Shown in pieces: positions 1-8,928 of a stretch of DNA of 64,000 bases. The notes under the pieces were generated by a model that was given only the letters and a program-made list of their open reading frames with translations, searched no databases and was not told the origin of the DNA. Every line of letters begins with the position of its first letter. The first letter of the stretch is position 1. The DNA comes from Candidatus Neomarinimicrobiota bacterium (GTDB taxonomy: Bacteria; Fidelibacterota; JAANXI01). A program made the translations under genes and the position numbers. The stretch is taken from positions 280,332 to 344,331 of the forward strand of contig JAIPJS010000003.1 of assembly GCA_021734025.1 (NCBI GenBank), given 5' to 3'.

Positions 1-40
1 ACGCCAGATAAGAACATTGTAAAAACGAAAGGACAGTTGC

Positions 41-922
41 GTGGCACAAGCCGAAATTATCGACGGAAAAGAGGTTGCAGCAGCAACCCAGACTGAGATA
101 ACCAAACGCATCGAGAACCTAAAGTCGCAGGGTGTGGAGCCCGGTCTCACGGTGATTATCGTCGGAGAGGATCCGGCGTCGCAAGTGTATGTTCGAATGA
201 AGGCGCGCGACTGCCGGAAGGTTGGTATTGCGGAGAATACCATCGAACTACCGGAAGACACACCGGAGAAGGAACTGTTGGATCTCATCGACAAGCTGAA
301 CCGGAATCCGGAATGCCACGGGATCCTGGTGCAGATGCCGGTACCCGACCAGATCAATTCCGACACGATCATCCAGGCCATCGATCCGGCCAAAGATGTG
401 GATGGTTTGCACCCTGAGAACGTCGGGAAGCTCGTCAACGGGCTGGAGGGGTTTATTCCGTGTACGCCGTTTGGCGTGCTGAAGATGCTGGAGTATTATG
501 ACATCGAAACCGATGGTAGAGACGCGGTGGTTGTGGGGCGGAGTAAATTGGTAGGCAAACCGATAGCAAACTTACTATACCAAAAGAACGATACGGGTAA
601 TGCAACTGTAACAATCTGCCACACCCATACCCAAGATCTTGCACAGTTTACCCGCCGCGCGGATATATTGGTAGTCGCCGCCGGCGCACCAAACAGTATT
701 ACCGCCGATATGATTAAACCGCACGCGACTGTCATCGATGTCGGTATCAGCCGGGTTGACGCACCGGACACAGAAAAGGGCTATAAACTTGTAGGTGATG
801 TGGATTTTGAAAATGCCCAAAAGGTCGCAGGATACATTACGCCGGTACCGGGCGGCGTCGGCCCTATGACGCGGACTATGTTACTGCATAATACGGTGCG
901 CGCGGCGGAACGAACGCTTTAA
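41..922 (+). CDS. folD: Bifunctional methylenetetrahydrofolate dehydrogenase / methenyltetrahydrofolate cyclohydrolase
   Basis: This is FolD, the cytosolic enzyme that interconverts 5,10-methylene-THF and 10-formyl-THF in one-carbon metabolism. The 293-residue length is normal for the family. Recognisable motifs are the substrate region with 'YVRMKARDCRKVGI' (the Tyr and Lys of the active site), 'VQMPVPDQI', the 'PCTPFGVLKML' segment, the NADP-binding 'VVVGRSKLVGKPIA' and the C-terminal 'PVPGGVGPMTRTMLL'. The start is a GTG with a GAAAGGA ribosome-binding site about 8 bases upstream. It converges on the aconitase gene, with a group of hairpins between them. Confidence 0.97.
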   Translation: MAQAEIIDGKEVAAATQTEITKRIENLKSQGVEPGLTVIIVGEDPASQVYVRMKARDCRKVGIAENTIELPEDTPEKELLDLIDKLNRNPECHGILVQMPVPDQINSDTIIQAIDPAKDVDGLHPENVGKLVNGLEGFIPCTPFGVLKMLEYYDIETDGRDAVVVGRSKLVGKPIANLLYQKNDTGNATVTICHTHTQDLAQFTRRADILVVAAGAPNSITADMIKPHATVIDVGISRVDAPDTEKGYKLVGDVDFENAQKVAGYITPVPGGVGPMTRTMLLHNTVRAAERTL

Positions 923-942
923 GACTGGATTAAAAAATAATA

Positions 943-1004
943 CCCCGGGCTGAAGCCCGGGGCAATTCATATTTCATATTTTGAATAGCCCCGCTATGGC
1001 GGGG
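943..1004. repeat. Two GC-rich hairpins between folD and aconitase
   Basis: The first is a perfect palindrome-like hairpin CCCCGGGC-TGAA-GCCCGGGG at 943-962. The second is CCCCGC-TATG-GCGGGG at 989-1004. Neither is followed by a strong T-run on the plus strand, so they may be REP-like elements that also help end folD transcription, rather than textbook terminators. Confidence 0.6.
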
Positions 1005-1012
1005 GATAAAAA

Positions 1013-1043
1013 AGCGCTGCTAGCCGCAATGGCTGGCAGCGCT
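1013..1043 (-). terminator. Rho-independent terminator of the aconitase gene
   Basis: Read on the minus strand, an 8-bp stem AGCGCTGC/GCAGCGCT, extended by GCC/GGC pairs inside, is followed directly by TTTTTT. It lies about 30 bases after the aconitase stop codon. Confidence 0.8.
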
Positions 1044-1074
1044 CTACATATTCCAATGTGTACTATTTTTTTCC

Positions 1075-3342
1075 TTACGAGTTCTCCCGAATGTAATTTA
1101 ACGCAGAGCCCGCATAAAACCACTGAATCTGCTGCTCGCTCAGGGTGTGGGATCCGGTGAATTCGTCGGAAGTACCGTCTTCATGCTCGACGCGGACGGT
1201 GACCGGCTTATTCGGTGCCAGTTCGTCCAGGTTCAGAATCGTCAGGCGATCCTTTTCCTGCAGCAAATCGTAACTGGATTTATCGTCGAACCATAGCGGC
1301 AGAATGCCCTGTTTCTTCAGATTCGTTTCGGCGATCCGGGCAAAACTCTTCGCAATGACTGCACGGCAGCCGAGATGACGCGGCTCCATAGCGGCGTGTT
1401 CACGGCTGCTGCCTTCGCCGTAATTCTCGTCACCGATAGCCACCCAGCCGAGGCCGTTTTTTTTGTACGAACGAGCGACGTCACTGTACGCTACTTCCCG
1501 TTCGCCTGTGACCTGGTTCAGGCCGACACCTGTTTCTTTGGTAAACGCGTTCACAGCGCCGATGAACAGGTTGTTGCTGATGTTGTCCAGGTGTCCGCGA
1601 AATCGCAGCCAGCGGCCGGCAGGAGAGATGTGGTCTGTCGTACATTTTCCGTGTGCTTTCACCAGAATGGCCAAATCTTCAAAGTCATCAGGAAGTTCCC
1701 ACTTGGAGAACGGTTCCAGCAGCGCAATCCGATCGCTCTCTTCATCTACAATCACCTCTACGTCCTGGGCTTCATCAGCTGGCGGGATAAATCCGGCATC
1801 TTCGGACTTGAAGCCCTGACTGGGCAGCTCTTCGCCGACCGGTGGGTTGAATTTAACCATTTGTCCGTCTTCGCCTTCCAGTTCATCCGCCAGCGGATTA
1901 AAGTGCAGGTCGCCGCCGAATGCCATAGCCACAACAATCTCCGGGCTTCCAATGAAGGAATGGGTTGAGGCGGACCCGTCATTCCTGCCCTTGAAATTCC
2001 GGTTAAAGGAGGTGACGATGGTATTTGGTTCGTCATCTTCGACGTCGTCACGCTTCCACTGACCGATACACGGGCCGCAGGCGTTTGCCAGGACAGTTCC
2101 GCCAACCTTCTCAAAATCTTCCAGGATACCGTCACGCTTGATTGTTTCATAGATACGCTCGGAACCCGGTGTTACCATGAAGCCGGACTTGGTTTTGAGT
2201 CCGTGTTCTGCCGCCTGGCGGGCGATAGTTGCCGCGCGCGTGAGATCCTCATACGAGGAGTTCGTGCAGCTCCCGATGAGTGCCTGACGAATTTCAGAGG
2301 GGTAGTTATTTTCATCAGTATCTTTCCCCATTTCAGAAATAGGACGCGCCAGATCCGGTGTATGCGGGCCAACAATATGCGGCTCCAGATTGTCGAGATC
2401 GATTTCATAGATTTCGTCATAATACTCTTCAGGATTACGTTCTACATCTTCATCGGGGCGGAGAAATTCCTCGTACTGTTTTGCCAGATCCGCAACATCT
2501 CCACGCTCTGTGGCATTCAGATATTTGACCATTTTTTCATCGAACGGGAAGATGGAGGTTGTGGCTCCGACTTCGGCGCCCATGTTTGTGATGGTGCCTT
2601 TACCGGTAGCGCTGAGTGACCTGGTCCCTTCGCCGAAATACTCGACTATTTTACCAGTACCGCCCTTTACGGTCAGCAGATCTGCTACCTTCAGAATCAC
2701 ATCTTTGGGGGCAGTCCATCCGCTTAGTTCGCCCTTGAGATGAATGCCGACGAGTTTAGGCATTCTAAGCAACCACGGCTCGCCGACCATGACATCCACG
2801 GCATCGGCGCCACCGACACCGATGGCAATCATTCCCAGTCCGCCGGCGTTGGGAGTATGGCTATCGGTGCCGATCATCATAGTACCGGGCGCCGCATAAT
2901 TTTCGAAGACTACCTGATGGATAATGCCAGCGCCGGGCTCCCAGAATCCGATTCCGTATTTTTTGGACGAAGAGCGGAGGAATTTGTAGACTTCGTTATT
3001 TTCATGAATGGCGTGTTTGAGATCTTCGCCAGCGCCTTCATACGCTTGGATCAGGTGATCACAGTGGACGGTGGTGGGTACAGCCACGGTATCGCGTCCC
3101 GCCAACATAAACTGAAGGATCGCCATCTGAGCGGTGGCATCCTGCATGGCGACCCGGTCCGGATAAAAATAGATATCCGCTTCGCCGCGTTTATCCAATG
3201 GTGTATTCTCGAAGTCGGCCATGTGTGAGAATAAAATTTTCTCAGCAAGTGTGATTGAACGTCCCAACCGTTCACGGGCAGATTTGTGCACCGCATCCAG
3301 CGAACTGTATAGTTTTTCAATGGGTTCTAAATCGATAAGCAT
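1075..3342 (-). CDS. Aconitate hydratase (mitochondrial-type aconitase)
   Basis: Aconitase interconverts citrate and isocitrate in the TCA cycle using a 4Fe-4S cluster. The 755-residue protein resembles the mitochondrial-type enzyme found in many FCB bacteria. Visible motifs are '[15 protein letters not shown]' near the N-terminus, '[27 protein letters not shown]', the cluster cysteines in '[11 protein letters not shown]' and 'ACGPCIGQW', and the C-terminal swivel domain with '[22 protein letters not shown]'. The ATG start has AAGGAG about 8 bases upstream. It is monocistronic and convergent with folD. The paralogue class (AcnA, AcnB or mitochondrial) cannot be fixed without a tree, so no symbol is given. 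Confidence 0.95.
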   Translation of the reverse strand: MLIDLEPIEKLYSSLDAVHKSARERLGRSITLAEKILFSHMADFENTPLDKRGEADIYFYPDRVAMQDATAQMAILQFMLAGRDTVAVPTTVHCDHLIQAYEGAGEDLKHAIHENNEVYKFLRSSSKKYGIGFWEPGAGIIHQVVFENYAAPGTMMIGTDSHTPNAGGLGMIAIGVGGADAVDVMVGEPWLLRMPKLVGIHLKGELSGWTAPKDVILKVADLLTVKGGTGKIVEYFGEGTRSLSATGKGTITNMGAEVGATTSIFPFDEKMVKYLNATERGDVADLAKQYEEFLRPDEDVERNPEEYYDEIYEIDLDNLEPHIVGPHTPDLARPISEMGKDTDENNYPSEIRQALIGSCTNSSYEDLTRAATIARQAAEHGLKTKSGFMVTPGSERIYETIKRDGILEDFEKVGGTVLANACGPCIGQWKRDDVEDDEPNTIVTSFNRNFKGRNDGSASTHSFIGSPEIVVAMAFGGDLHFNPLADELEGEDGQMVKFNPPVGEELPSQGFKSEDAGFIPPADEAQDVEVIVDEESDRIALLEPFSKWELPDDFEDLAILVKAHGKCTTDHISPAGRWLRFRGHLDNISNNLFIGAVNAFTKETGVGLNQVTGEREVAYSDVARSYKKNGLGWVAIGDENYGEGSSREHAAMEPRHLGCRAVIAKSFARIAETNLKKQGILPLWFDDKSSYDLLQEKDRLTILNLDELAPNKPVTVRVEHEDGTSDEFTGSHTLSEQQIQWFYAGSALNYIRENS

Positions 3343-3503
3343 TGCATCGACTCCTTTAGTATTATTTTATCAATGTCATCACAGAAAAATTCATCGTTTA
3401 ATTTACGGCATCCGGACTCAATCCGAAAGGAGCAGTTCGGGGATAATGAGATCTCATTTCATATCTGAAAAAATAATCACACCCCAGACCACAAAGGACC
3501 GAC

Positions 3504-3570
3504 CTCACCCCAAACCCCTCTCCTTATTAAGGAGCCTGTCCCGAGTGGTCGGGAAGGGGCCGAGGGTGAG
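3504..3570. repeat. REP-like inverted-repeat element
   Basis: The segment begins CTCACCC and ends GGGTGAG, with an internal CTCCTTATTAAGGAG hairpin and a C-rich left half facing a G-rich right half. It does not code for protein. It belongs in type with the other purine/pyrimidine-asymmetric dispersed repeats seen near 24.85, 25.37 and 40.68 kb, although the sequence is only loosely related. Confidence 0.55.
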
Positions 3571-3607
3571 ATTGGTATTAATTCTCCATTAACAATGTCC
3601 GGCGTTT

Positions 3608-4471
3608 ATGATAAATTATCAAAATTTGACGGTTTTTAATGGAAGCCCGAAAGGTGGAACCACAATAAACAGTTTTGATCCATACACAAGTATCGACAAA
3701 TATATAACACCTCCGAATGCGGGGAAGCCCATATCGAGGCTCCTGCCGGGAGCCAGTTTTTATTCCAAACTACTCTGGGTAGTGATTAAAAGCGGACTAA
3801 GGGCGAAATATGGTACGTATTCGGGTACAGACTGGGTGAATAACAGTGCGGAAGTATTCCGGTATCTCGAATCATCCGGCATACAATATCAACTGGAAGG
3901 GTTGAATAATATTTCGGCTACTGATGACCCGGTGGTGTTCATCGGTAACCATATGAGCACGCTGGAGACCATGGTACTCCCGTGTCTGATACAGCCACGT
4001 AAGGAGACGACATTTGTAGTGAAGCAAGAGTTACTGGAGTATCCGTTTTTTAAGCACGTGCTTGGCGCCAGGGAACCGCTGGAGGTTGGGAGAGAAAAGC
4101 CCAGAGAAGATCTGAGAATTGTACTCCGCCAGGGGAAACAGAAACTTACCGATGGAAGATCCGTCATCATTTTTCCACAGCGGACCCGGAGTAGCCATTT
4201 TAAGCCGAAGGAGTTTAATTCACTGGGAGTGAAACTGGCGGAGCGAAGCGGTGTGCCGTTTATCCCGGTAGCGCTGGTTACGGATGCCTGGGGTAATGGG
4301 AAACTGCTCAAAGATGTCGGGAAAATCCAGCCGCAGAAGACGGTGCATTTCGCATTTGGCGAGCCAAGAGCGGTCTCTGGAAACACAACGGAATCACATC
4401 GGGAAGTTTTGGAATTTATTCGAAACAAACTGAACGAATGGGGCAGGGAGGATTGCCTGCCCTCAGACTGA
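3608..4471 (+). CDS. PlsC-like lysophospholipid acyltransferase (HX4E variant)
   Basis: A member of the glycerol-3-phosphate/1-acylglycerol-3-phosphate acyltransferase superfamily, which moves an acyl chain to a lysophospholipid at the inner membrane. The catalytic block reads 'GNHMSTLETM', so the usual HX4D is HX4E. The second block is 'IIFPQRTRSS' in place of the canonical FPEGTRS. Both variants occur together, which points to a distinct subfamily rather than decay. 'KHVLGAREPLEVGR' and 'VPFIPVALVTDAWGNGK' are further conserved blocks. There is no clear ribosome-binding site for the first ATG, and the first ~35 residues look poorly conserved, so the true start may lie downstream. The lipid substrate is not evident. 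Confidence 0.8.
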   Translation: MINYQNLTVFNGSPKGGTTINSFDPYTSIDKYITPPNAGKPISRLLPGASFYSKLLWVVIKSGLRAKYGTYSGTDWVNNSAEVFRYLESSGIQYQLEGLNNISATDDPVVFIGNHMSTLETMVLPCLIQPRKETTFVVKQELLEYPFFKHVLGAREPLEVGREKPREDLRIVLRQGKQKLTDGRSVIIFPQRTRSSHFKPKEFNSLGVKLAERSGVPFIPVALVTDAWGNGKLLKDVGKIQPQKTVHFAFGEPRAVSGNTTESHREVLEFIRNKLNEWGREDCLPSD

Positions 4472-4609
4472 TAAGGCATCACCTTGAGACTGTCGTCCCG
4501 GAATGGATAAGGGTAAACTCTACTGCAGGTCGCTTCGGAGACGCCTATTTTTCTTTAAATTCGTAAAATAAGCAGGTCAACATATCTTTCGACTGAAAGG
4601 AGTAAAAAA

Positions 4610-4972
4610 TTGTCCGTGAAATCCAGCGATACGGTTAAGAAGCAGAAGATAGACGCCGGCCAGGGCACTACGAAACAGGTGTTAATCGATGGTGACGAAG
4701 CACCCAATTTCGCATTGCGCCGGTTTGAGATTGAACCGGGTGGCGGGATGCCATTGCATACCAATAAAGTTGAACATGAGCAGTATGTGTTAGGCGGGAA
4801 GGCGCACATCCGCATTGGTGACAGAGAATATGACGTGGGCAAGGACGACGTGATCTACATCCCCGCCGGAGTACCGCATTCGTACGATTCCACCGGCGAC
4901 GAGCCGTTCGTGTTCCTCTGTGTGGTACCGAACAAAGAAGACCGCATCGAAATCGTAGAAGCGGACGATTGA
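4610..4972 (+). CDS. Small cupin-domain protein
   Basis: A 120-residue single-domain cupin. The metal-binding motifs are visible: 'MPLHTNKVEHEQYVLGG' (the H, H and E ligands of cupin motif 1) and 'IYIPAGVPHSYDSTGDEPF' (motif 2 with its His). The start is TTG, chosen because GAAAGGAG lies seven bases upstream. Cupins of this size act as sugar isomerases, dioxygenases or ligand sensors, and nothing here shows which. It stands alone between the acyltransferase and tRNA-Arg. Confidence 0.85.
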   Translation: MSVKSSDTVKKQKIDAGQGTTKQVLIDGDEAPNFALRRFEIEPGGGMPLHTNKVEHEQYVLGGKAHIRIGDREYDVGKDDVIYIPAGVPHSYDSTGDEPFVFLCVVPNKEDRIEIVEADD

Positions 4973-5031
4973 GTAAATTTTCCCGTTTTTTCTCCGGGAA
5001 AATCTTGTATATTTGAATTCGAAACAGATAT

Positions 5032-5105
5032 GCGCCCTTGGCTCAGCTGGATAGAGCGTCGGATTCCGGTTCCGAAGGTCACAGGTTCGAATCCTGTAGG
5101 GCGTA
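5032..5105 (+). tRNA. tRNA-Arg (anticodon CCG)
   Basis: A full cloverleaf can be drawn. The acceptor stem GCGCCCU pairs with AGGGCGU and the D-arm is GCUC/GAGC. The anticodon stem is UCGGA/UCCGA with loop UUCCGGU, giving anticodon CCG for codon CGG. The T-arm is ACAGG/CCUGU with UUCGAAU. CCA is not encoded. Its last 14 bases form part of the integration site of the neighbouring element, and the gene is left intact. Confidence 0.96.
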
Positions 5106-5107
5106 CT
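5092..5107. repeat. attL: left attachment-site direct repeat
   Basis: TCCTGTAGGGCGTACT covers the 3' end of tRNA-Arg plus two bases. The same 16 bases recur at 15501-15516 in the same orientation, and the identity stops on both sides of each copy. This is the classic footprint of tyrosine-integrase insertion into a tRNA gene. Confidence 0.92.
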
Positions 5108-5118
5108 CAGGTCAAATG

Positions 5119-5160
5119 AAACCCTTGCTATACAAGTGATAGCAAGGGTTTTTTATTTTT
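5119..5160 (+). terminator. Strong terminator just inside the element, downstream of tRNA-Arg
   Basis: A perfect 13-bp stem (AAACCCTTGCTAT / ATAGCAAGGGTTT) with a 7-nt loop is followed by a T-rich tract. It lies 14 bases after the tRNA, inside the element, and so would replace the chromosomal terminator that insertion moved away. Confidence 0.88.
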
Positions 5161-5182
5161 GGTACAGCTATAGGTACAACAA
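5161..5182. repeat. Left copy of subterminal repeat (probable integrase arm site)
   Basis: GGTACAGCTATAGGTACAAC followed by AA is repeated exactly and in direct orientation at 15364-15385. Each copy contains two GGTACA units spaced 11 bp apart, one helical turn. The position just inside each att site is what arm-type binding sites of lambda-like integrases show. Confidence 0.75.
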
Positions 5183-5889
5183 AATGGCGTTTTCCACCTT
5201 TATTTGGTCCTTTTTTACCTTTTATAAAAAATCTCAATGATATAAGCACCAAATATAATTTAAAATTTATTTAACTAGAAGAATTGCTATAGTAAAAGAA
5301 ACTGAATGATGTATAATTTTATATAATCCTAGTGTTACACAATTGCGATATACGTCATTGTGTGAACAATGTAGACTTTACTTATTTTTCCCATATGCAT
5401 TTGTATAACAAGGCCTATCGATCCCGTCATATAGTCTAATTGACAAGAATCTGGATTGGTACTCTAAATACCAAATTGCCTAAACTGAAATATCCCTTTA
5501 ATCGCACACACTCACAGGATATTGTTGAATGTGTATATAGAATTGGTTGGAGCGGTAAAACGAAACTAATGTTTTTTTCATAAAGTACTACAAGGGTGTA
5601 TGATGGAAGATGGGGCACACCCACCCAGCCAAGCGGGCCACCCCCGTTAATATATAGTATATGTTCGATCTACAAAAATTAGAAAAAGGAGCTTCAGGTA
5701 GTTGCAAATTCTCATTTTTACATTGCATGTTGATTCTTTTAAATAAATATTTATTGAAGGAAAAATTTTGTAGCCCCAATTTCAAGTTAATTTAAACTGT
5801 TTTTGAGTTATAATGCTAAATGGTTGAAATACGTTTTATATGGTTGTATAAAATTGAAATAATAGATTACATAACCCTCCGGAGAAGTA
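5183..5889. other. AT-rich non-coding stretch of the element's left end
   Basis: I see no convincing gene here. Short reading frames on both strands lack ribosome-binding sites and coding character. The stretch holds a degenerate repeat (about 5610-5740) that resembles a segment downstream of the lipoprotein gene. It also holds the AT-rich leader of that gene, with CTCCGGAGAAG just before its ATG. Confidence 0.6.
5610..5740. repeat. Degenerate repeat, copy A (upstream of the lipoprotein gene)
   Basis: This segment contains ATATATAGTATATG, a GATCTACAAA block, AGCTTCAGGTAGTTGCA and then AATTCTC. The same blocks in the same order occur around 7676-7800. Minus-strand translation of both copies gives matching residues (a Cys, then Q-x-P-E-A, then Y-I-L). 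They may therefore be remnants of one coding sequence or a conserved structured repeat. The alignment was made by eye. Confidence 0.5.
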
Positions 5890-7566
5890 ATGAGAATTAA
5901 AATATATCCGTTATCTCGCTTCATTTTCCTTCTACTGCTAATTTCTACAATATCCAGTTGTGACAGTTTAGATTTTCTTACAGACAGTAAAAAAAGTGAT
6001 GAACCTGATAATACTATCACTATTCAGGGAGTGATTATTGATAAAAGCACAGAGGATAGTCTTCCCGATGCAGTTATAAGGATTATATCACCTAAACCGG
6101 AAATAAATACCCAGAGTGATTCTGCCGGACATTTCACACTCTCAGTTGAAATCGATTCTACTGTTACTCTAACGCTTATGTTTTATAAGGAAGGCTATCA
6201 AAGTGATACTACTTCTGTTTTAGCCATACCCGGTCGTGATGTTGAGTTGCCTGATGTTCAATTAAGTCCGGATCGTGAATCAAAAACAACAATCTCAGGT
6301 AAGGTTCTTTTATATACAGATCAAAGCCCAGTTCAAAATGCCACGGTAAGAATTTTTTCACCGTTACCACAGCAAACGACAACTACCGGGATAGCAGGAG
6401 AATATGGATTCACCGTTGAAATTGACTCTTTAACAGAATATACCTTAATTGCTACCAAAAATGAGATGGAGCCTGATACAGTGAGTTTCACGGTGACACC
6501 TCATTCAGACAATGAAGCTCCAACGTTAATAATAAGAGCAGAAGAGAGTCAGACTGTTCCGGCCAGTATAGTTCTCAGCTCGTTATCAGAAACAACTATT
6601 TCTGTTCAATCTACTGGAACTACAGAAATTGCCTCAATTACATTTGAAGTCCAAGATTCTCTCGAAAATCCTGTAAAATTAAAGGATTCAATAGCAATCC
6701 AATTTACATTGGGTGCTTCTCCACAAGGCGGAGAAATACTTTACCCGCAATCTACCATAGCAGATGACGACGGTTTGGTAACAACACGATTATTCAGCGG
6801 GACAAAAGCCGGAGTTGTTCAGGTTGTGGCTCAATATGTTGGAAACGGGAAAACCATTCGTTCCCAACCTGTGCCGCTAACAATTCAAGGCGGTTTACCA
6901 GATTCAAACCATTTTCATGTTGTGTCGGAACAATTGAATTATGCTTTACCGGAAGTTGGCGAATCTATTTCTATTACTGCACTTGCGGGAGATAAATATG
7001 GAAACATTGTTCCACCAGAAACAGCAATATATTTTACTACAGACGGTGGTATTATAGAAGGGCAAGGGATAACTGGTGATAACGGCCAAACAACGGTATC
7101 CCTCTACTACACAAAACCGTTTCCAGTCCACCCTGTTTTCGGTGAAGGATACACAACGATTACAGCCCAAACTGCTGATGAAAATAATAATACGATCGAG
7201 GCACATACTATAGTTCTATTCTCCGGCAAACCAATCATCTCAGAAGTTACACCAGATACATTCCATCTAGCTAAAAACGGGAGTCAGAATTTTAGTTACT
7301 CTGTGAGTGATACCAACATGAATCCCCTTGCCGAGACTACTACTATTGCAGTGACAGCTGATCCGGACAATCTTGAGCTAATCGGTGATGTCGATGTAAC
7401 GTTATCTGATACTCAGGAGCGTGGTGCTGGAACAACTAATTTTAATTTTGTCATATCGAATCCTGATACCTCCTCTACTTCGCAGACCAAGCAAGGGGTA
7501 GTTACTATATCCGTTGATGGGCCAAACGGATCCACTGAGCAAAAAATTTATGGTTCTTTTGAATAG
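5890..7566 (+). CDS. Putative lipoprotein with carboxypeptidase-regulatory-like and Ig-like domains
   Basis: A 558-residue surface lipoprotein. The signal peptide (residues 1-24) ends in a lipobox-like 'STISSC'. Two tandem domains follow, at about residues 40-125 and 135-215, each starting with 'TIQGVIID' or 'TISGKVLL' and resembling carboxypeptidase-regulatory-like beta-sandwiches. After about residue 230 come Ig-like segments of the bacterial invasin/Big_1 type, with 'DDDGLVTTRLFSGTKAGVVQV' and 'TGDNGQTTVSLYYT'. It sits alone as plus-strand cargo of the element, between two degenerate repeats. No enzymatic motif is visible; adhesion or envelope display is the likely role. Confidence 0.75.
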   Translation: MRIKIYPLSRFIFLLLLISTISSCDSLDFLTDSKKSDEPDNTITIQGVIIDKSTEDSLPDAVIRIISPKPEINTQSDSAGHFTLSVEIDSTVTLTLMFYKEGYQSDTTSVLAIPGRDVELPDVQLSPDRESKTTISGKVLLYTDQSPVQNATVRIFSPLPQQTTTTGIAGEYGFTVEIDSLTEYTLIATKNEMEPDTVSFTVTPHSDNEAPTLIIRAEESQTVPASIVLSSLSETTISVQSTGTTEIASITFEVQDSLENPVKLKDSIAIQFTLGASPQGGEILYPQSTIADDDGLVTTRLFSGTKAGVVQVVAQYVGNGKTIRSQPVPLTIQGGLPDSNHFHVVSEQLNYALPEVGESISITALAGDKYGNIVPPETAIYFTTDGGIIEGQGITGDNGQTTVSLYYTKPFPVHPVFGEGYTTITAQTADENNNTIEAHTIVLFSGKPIISEVTPDTFHLAKNGSQNFSYSVSDTNMNPLAETTTIAVTADPDNLELIGDVDVTLSDTQERGAGTTNFNFVISNPDTSSTSQTKQGVVTISVDGPNGSTEQKIYGSFE

Positions 7567-7675
7567 GGTTGTTTTGTCTTTAATGTCTTGTGATGTTCTT
7601 TTTTTTTGTAGATTTGTGATATTTATAATGAGCAGACTTCCATCCGATTTTATACTGAGAGAATAAAAAAAATAA

Positions 7676-7800
7676 GGGGGTACCAACCCATGTTTTGGGG
7701 CGCCCTTGTCTTTTAGTATATATCTCCGATTTACAAATCGGTAGAAAATACCTGCTTCAGGTGGTTGCACCAATTCTCTATTGCAAATATGCTTAAGTAA
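7676..7800. repeat. Degenerate repeat, copy B (downstream of the lipoprotein gene)
   Basis: It contains TTAGTATATATCTCCGATTT, ACAAATCGGTAGAAAA, GCTTCAGGTGGTTGCA and AATTCTC, matching copy A at about 5610-5740 block for block. The two copies bracket the lipoprotein gene in the same orientation. Confidence 0.5.
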
Positions 7801-7910
7801 TGGGACCTTAAAGTATCGCTTAACTCCTTTTGTATTGTCCTGATTACTTGTTGGATTGGCTTGGTTATATTTGCATCGCACCAGAAATAGTGTTTTTTGA
7901 GGGTACAGAA

Positions 7911-7952
7911 TGGTAGGAGGCCAATTCATTCATTAGAGTTGGCTTCCTACCA
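7911..7952. other. Long inverted repeat upstream of the 7981 gene
   Basis: TGGTAGGAGGCCAA and TTGGCTTCCTACCA form a 14-bp stem with one mismatch and a 14-nt loop. It ends 28 bases before the next ATG. No T-run follows it on either strand, so it is not a standard terminator. It could be a regulator-binding site, an mRNA leader structure or the end of a decayed mobile unit. Confidence 0.6.
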
Positions 7953-7980
7953 AAATAATTGGTAAACACCAGAGGTTGCC

Positions 7981-8607
7981 ATGAAAAAAATTAACCTATT
8001 GCTTCTGCTCACTTTTGGGATAGTACTTTTTAATAATTTGTATTCACAGGAAACACATTTTCGTGCAGCCCATTGGGGTATGAAAAAAGATGATGTTTTC
8101 CGCTCTGAGGATGCAAAATATGATGATCAATTTATGTTCCAAAATATGAAATATAGGATTTTGGATACATACACTTTTAATGGTTGGTTGTTAGTGAATT
8201 ACGTTAGTATTTATTATTATTTTTTTAATGATAGGCTAGTAAAAGGAGGATATTCCACAGATGCAACGAGCAGTTTCAAATCTGTTAAGGACACCTATAA
8301 TTCTTTCAGTGAAAGCCTAACTCAAAAATACGGTGAACCATTCCCTCAAGATCCATTATTGTTTTCAGATGAACAGAATGGCGTAGCATACAAACAATAT
8401 TGGGAAACACCGGCTTCATTAATTACCCTTGAATTAATCAATGCCCAATTAATGATGGAGGAACCAGAACCCACAGATTCCTTAATGTGGAAAAATTACA
8501 ATAAACCTTATTATGTTACATTATTTTATCGGAGCGCGGATTGGGTTAAAGAAAAAAATGAATTATGGCAAAGGGAGAAAGAAAAAGAAATGGAGGCAAA
8601 ATTTTAG
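7981..8607 (+). CDS. Exported protein of unknown function
   Basis: A 208-residue protein with a Sec signal peptide ('KINLLLLLTFGIVLFNNLYSQ', cleavage probably after about residue 22). The mature part contains 'AHWGMKKDDVFRSE' near its N-terminus, then Tyr-rich beta-strand-like sequence ('YVSIYYYFFNDRLVKGGY') and a charged C-terminus. The 'WGMkkdeV...' opening is common in small periplasmic proteins of FCB bacteria. I do not recognise a named family with confidence. It is plus-strand cargo of the element and AT-rich like its neighbours. Confidence 0.7.
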   Translation: MKKINLLLLLTFGIVLFNNLYSQETHFRAAHWGMKKDDVFRSEDAKYDDQFMFQNMKYRILDTYTFNGWLLVNYVSIYYYFFNDRLVKGGYSTDATSSFKSVKDTYNSFSESLTQKYGEPFPQDPLLFSDEQNGVAYKQYWETPASLITLELINAQLMMEEPEPTDSLMWKNYNKPYYVTLFYRSADWVKEKNELWQREKEKEMEAKF

Positions 8608-8619
8608 GAAAAATCTTTG

Positions 8620-8688
8620 TCAATCGTTTTCATATAACGTAATCACAGCGCCAAGGAGTACGCCTAAAATAAAATCCTTCCAGTTCAT
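8620..8688 (-). CDS. Possible 22-residue membrane micropeptide
   Basis: A short frame, MNWKDFILGVLLGAVITLYE plus two residues, has a GGGAAGGAAATT ribosome-binding site immediately upstream of its ATG. The hydrophobic core with glycines is typical of single-span micropeptides. It is convergent with the exported-protein gene and lies between the cargo and replication halves of the element. Its length gives little statistical support, so this is a tentative call. Confidence 0.35.
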   Translation of the reverse strand: MNWKDFILGVLLGAVITLYEND

Positions 8689-8928
8689 AATTTCCTTCCC
8701 TTTTGTAAGACTATTTAGAAATGCCTATGGACAATATGAAGATTTGTTGTATATGCCAGTATATCTTATCAATAGTTTAAATCAAATATTTTTTCTAAGG
8801 CGTTATGTTAATCGGTTAATAGGGTAGGAGAGTATTTTAGAGAGAGTAAATATATCATAGGAAGTTGTCTCCGGTTGCTACAAGGTTACAAAAGTGGTCG
8901 GGCTTTAAAAATTCTCTAATTTCATCCA

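Noticed and set aside
453-820. Several minus-strand frames opposite folD
   Set aside because: They mirror the well-conserved folD frame, have no ribosome-binding sites and encode no recognisable protein.
7816-7855. Integron attC-like core sites (GCTTAAC and GTTGGAT)
   Set aside because: The two sites are too close together, do not pair with each other, and no integron integrase is present.
7402-7929. A 175-residue minus-strand protein overlapping the end of the lipoprotein gene
   Set aside because: It overlaps real coding sequence and has no ribosome-binding site. Its middle is explained by degenerate repeat B. A decayed coding origin of the repeat remains possible.
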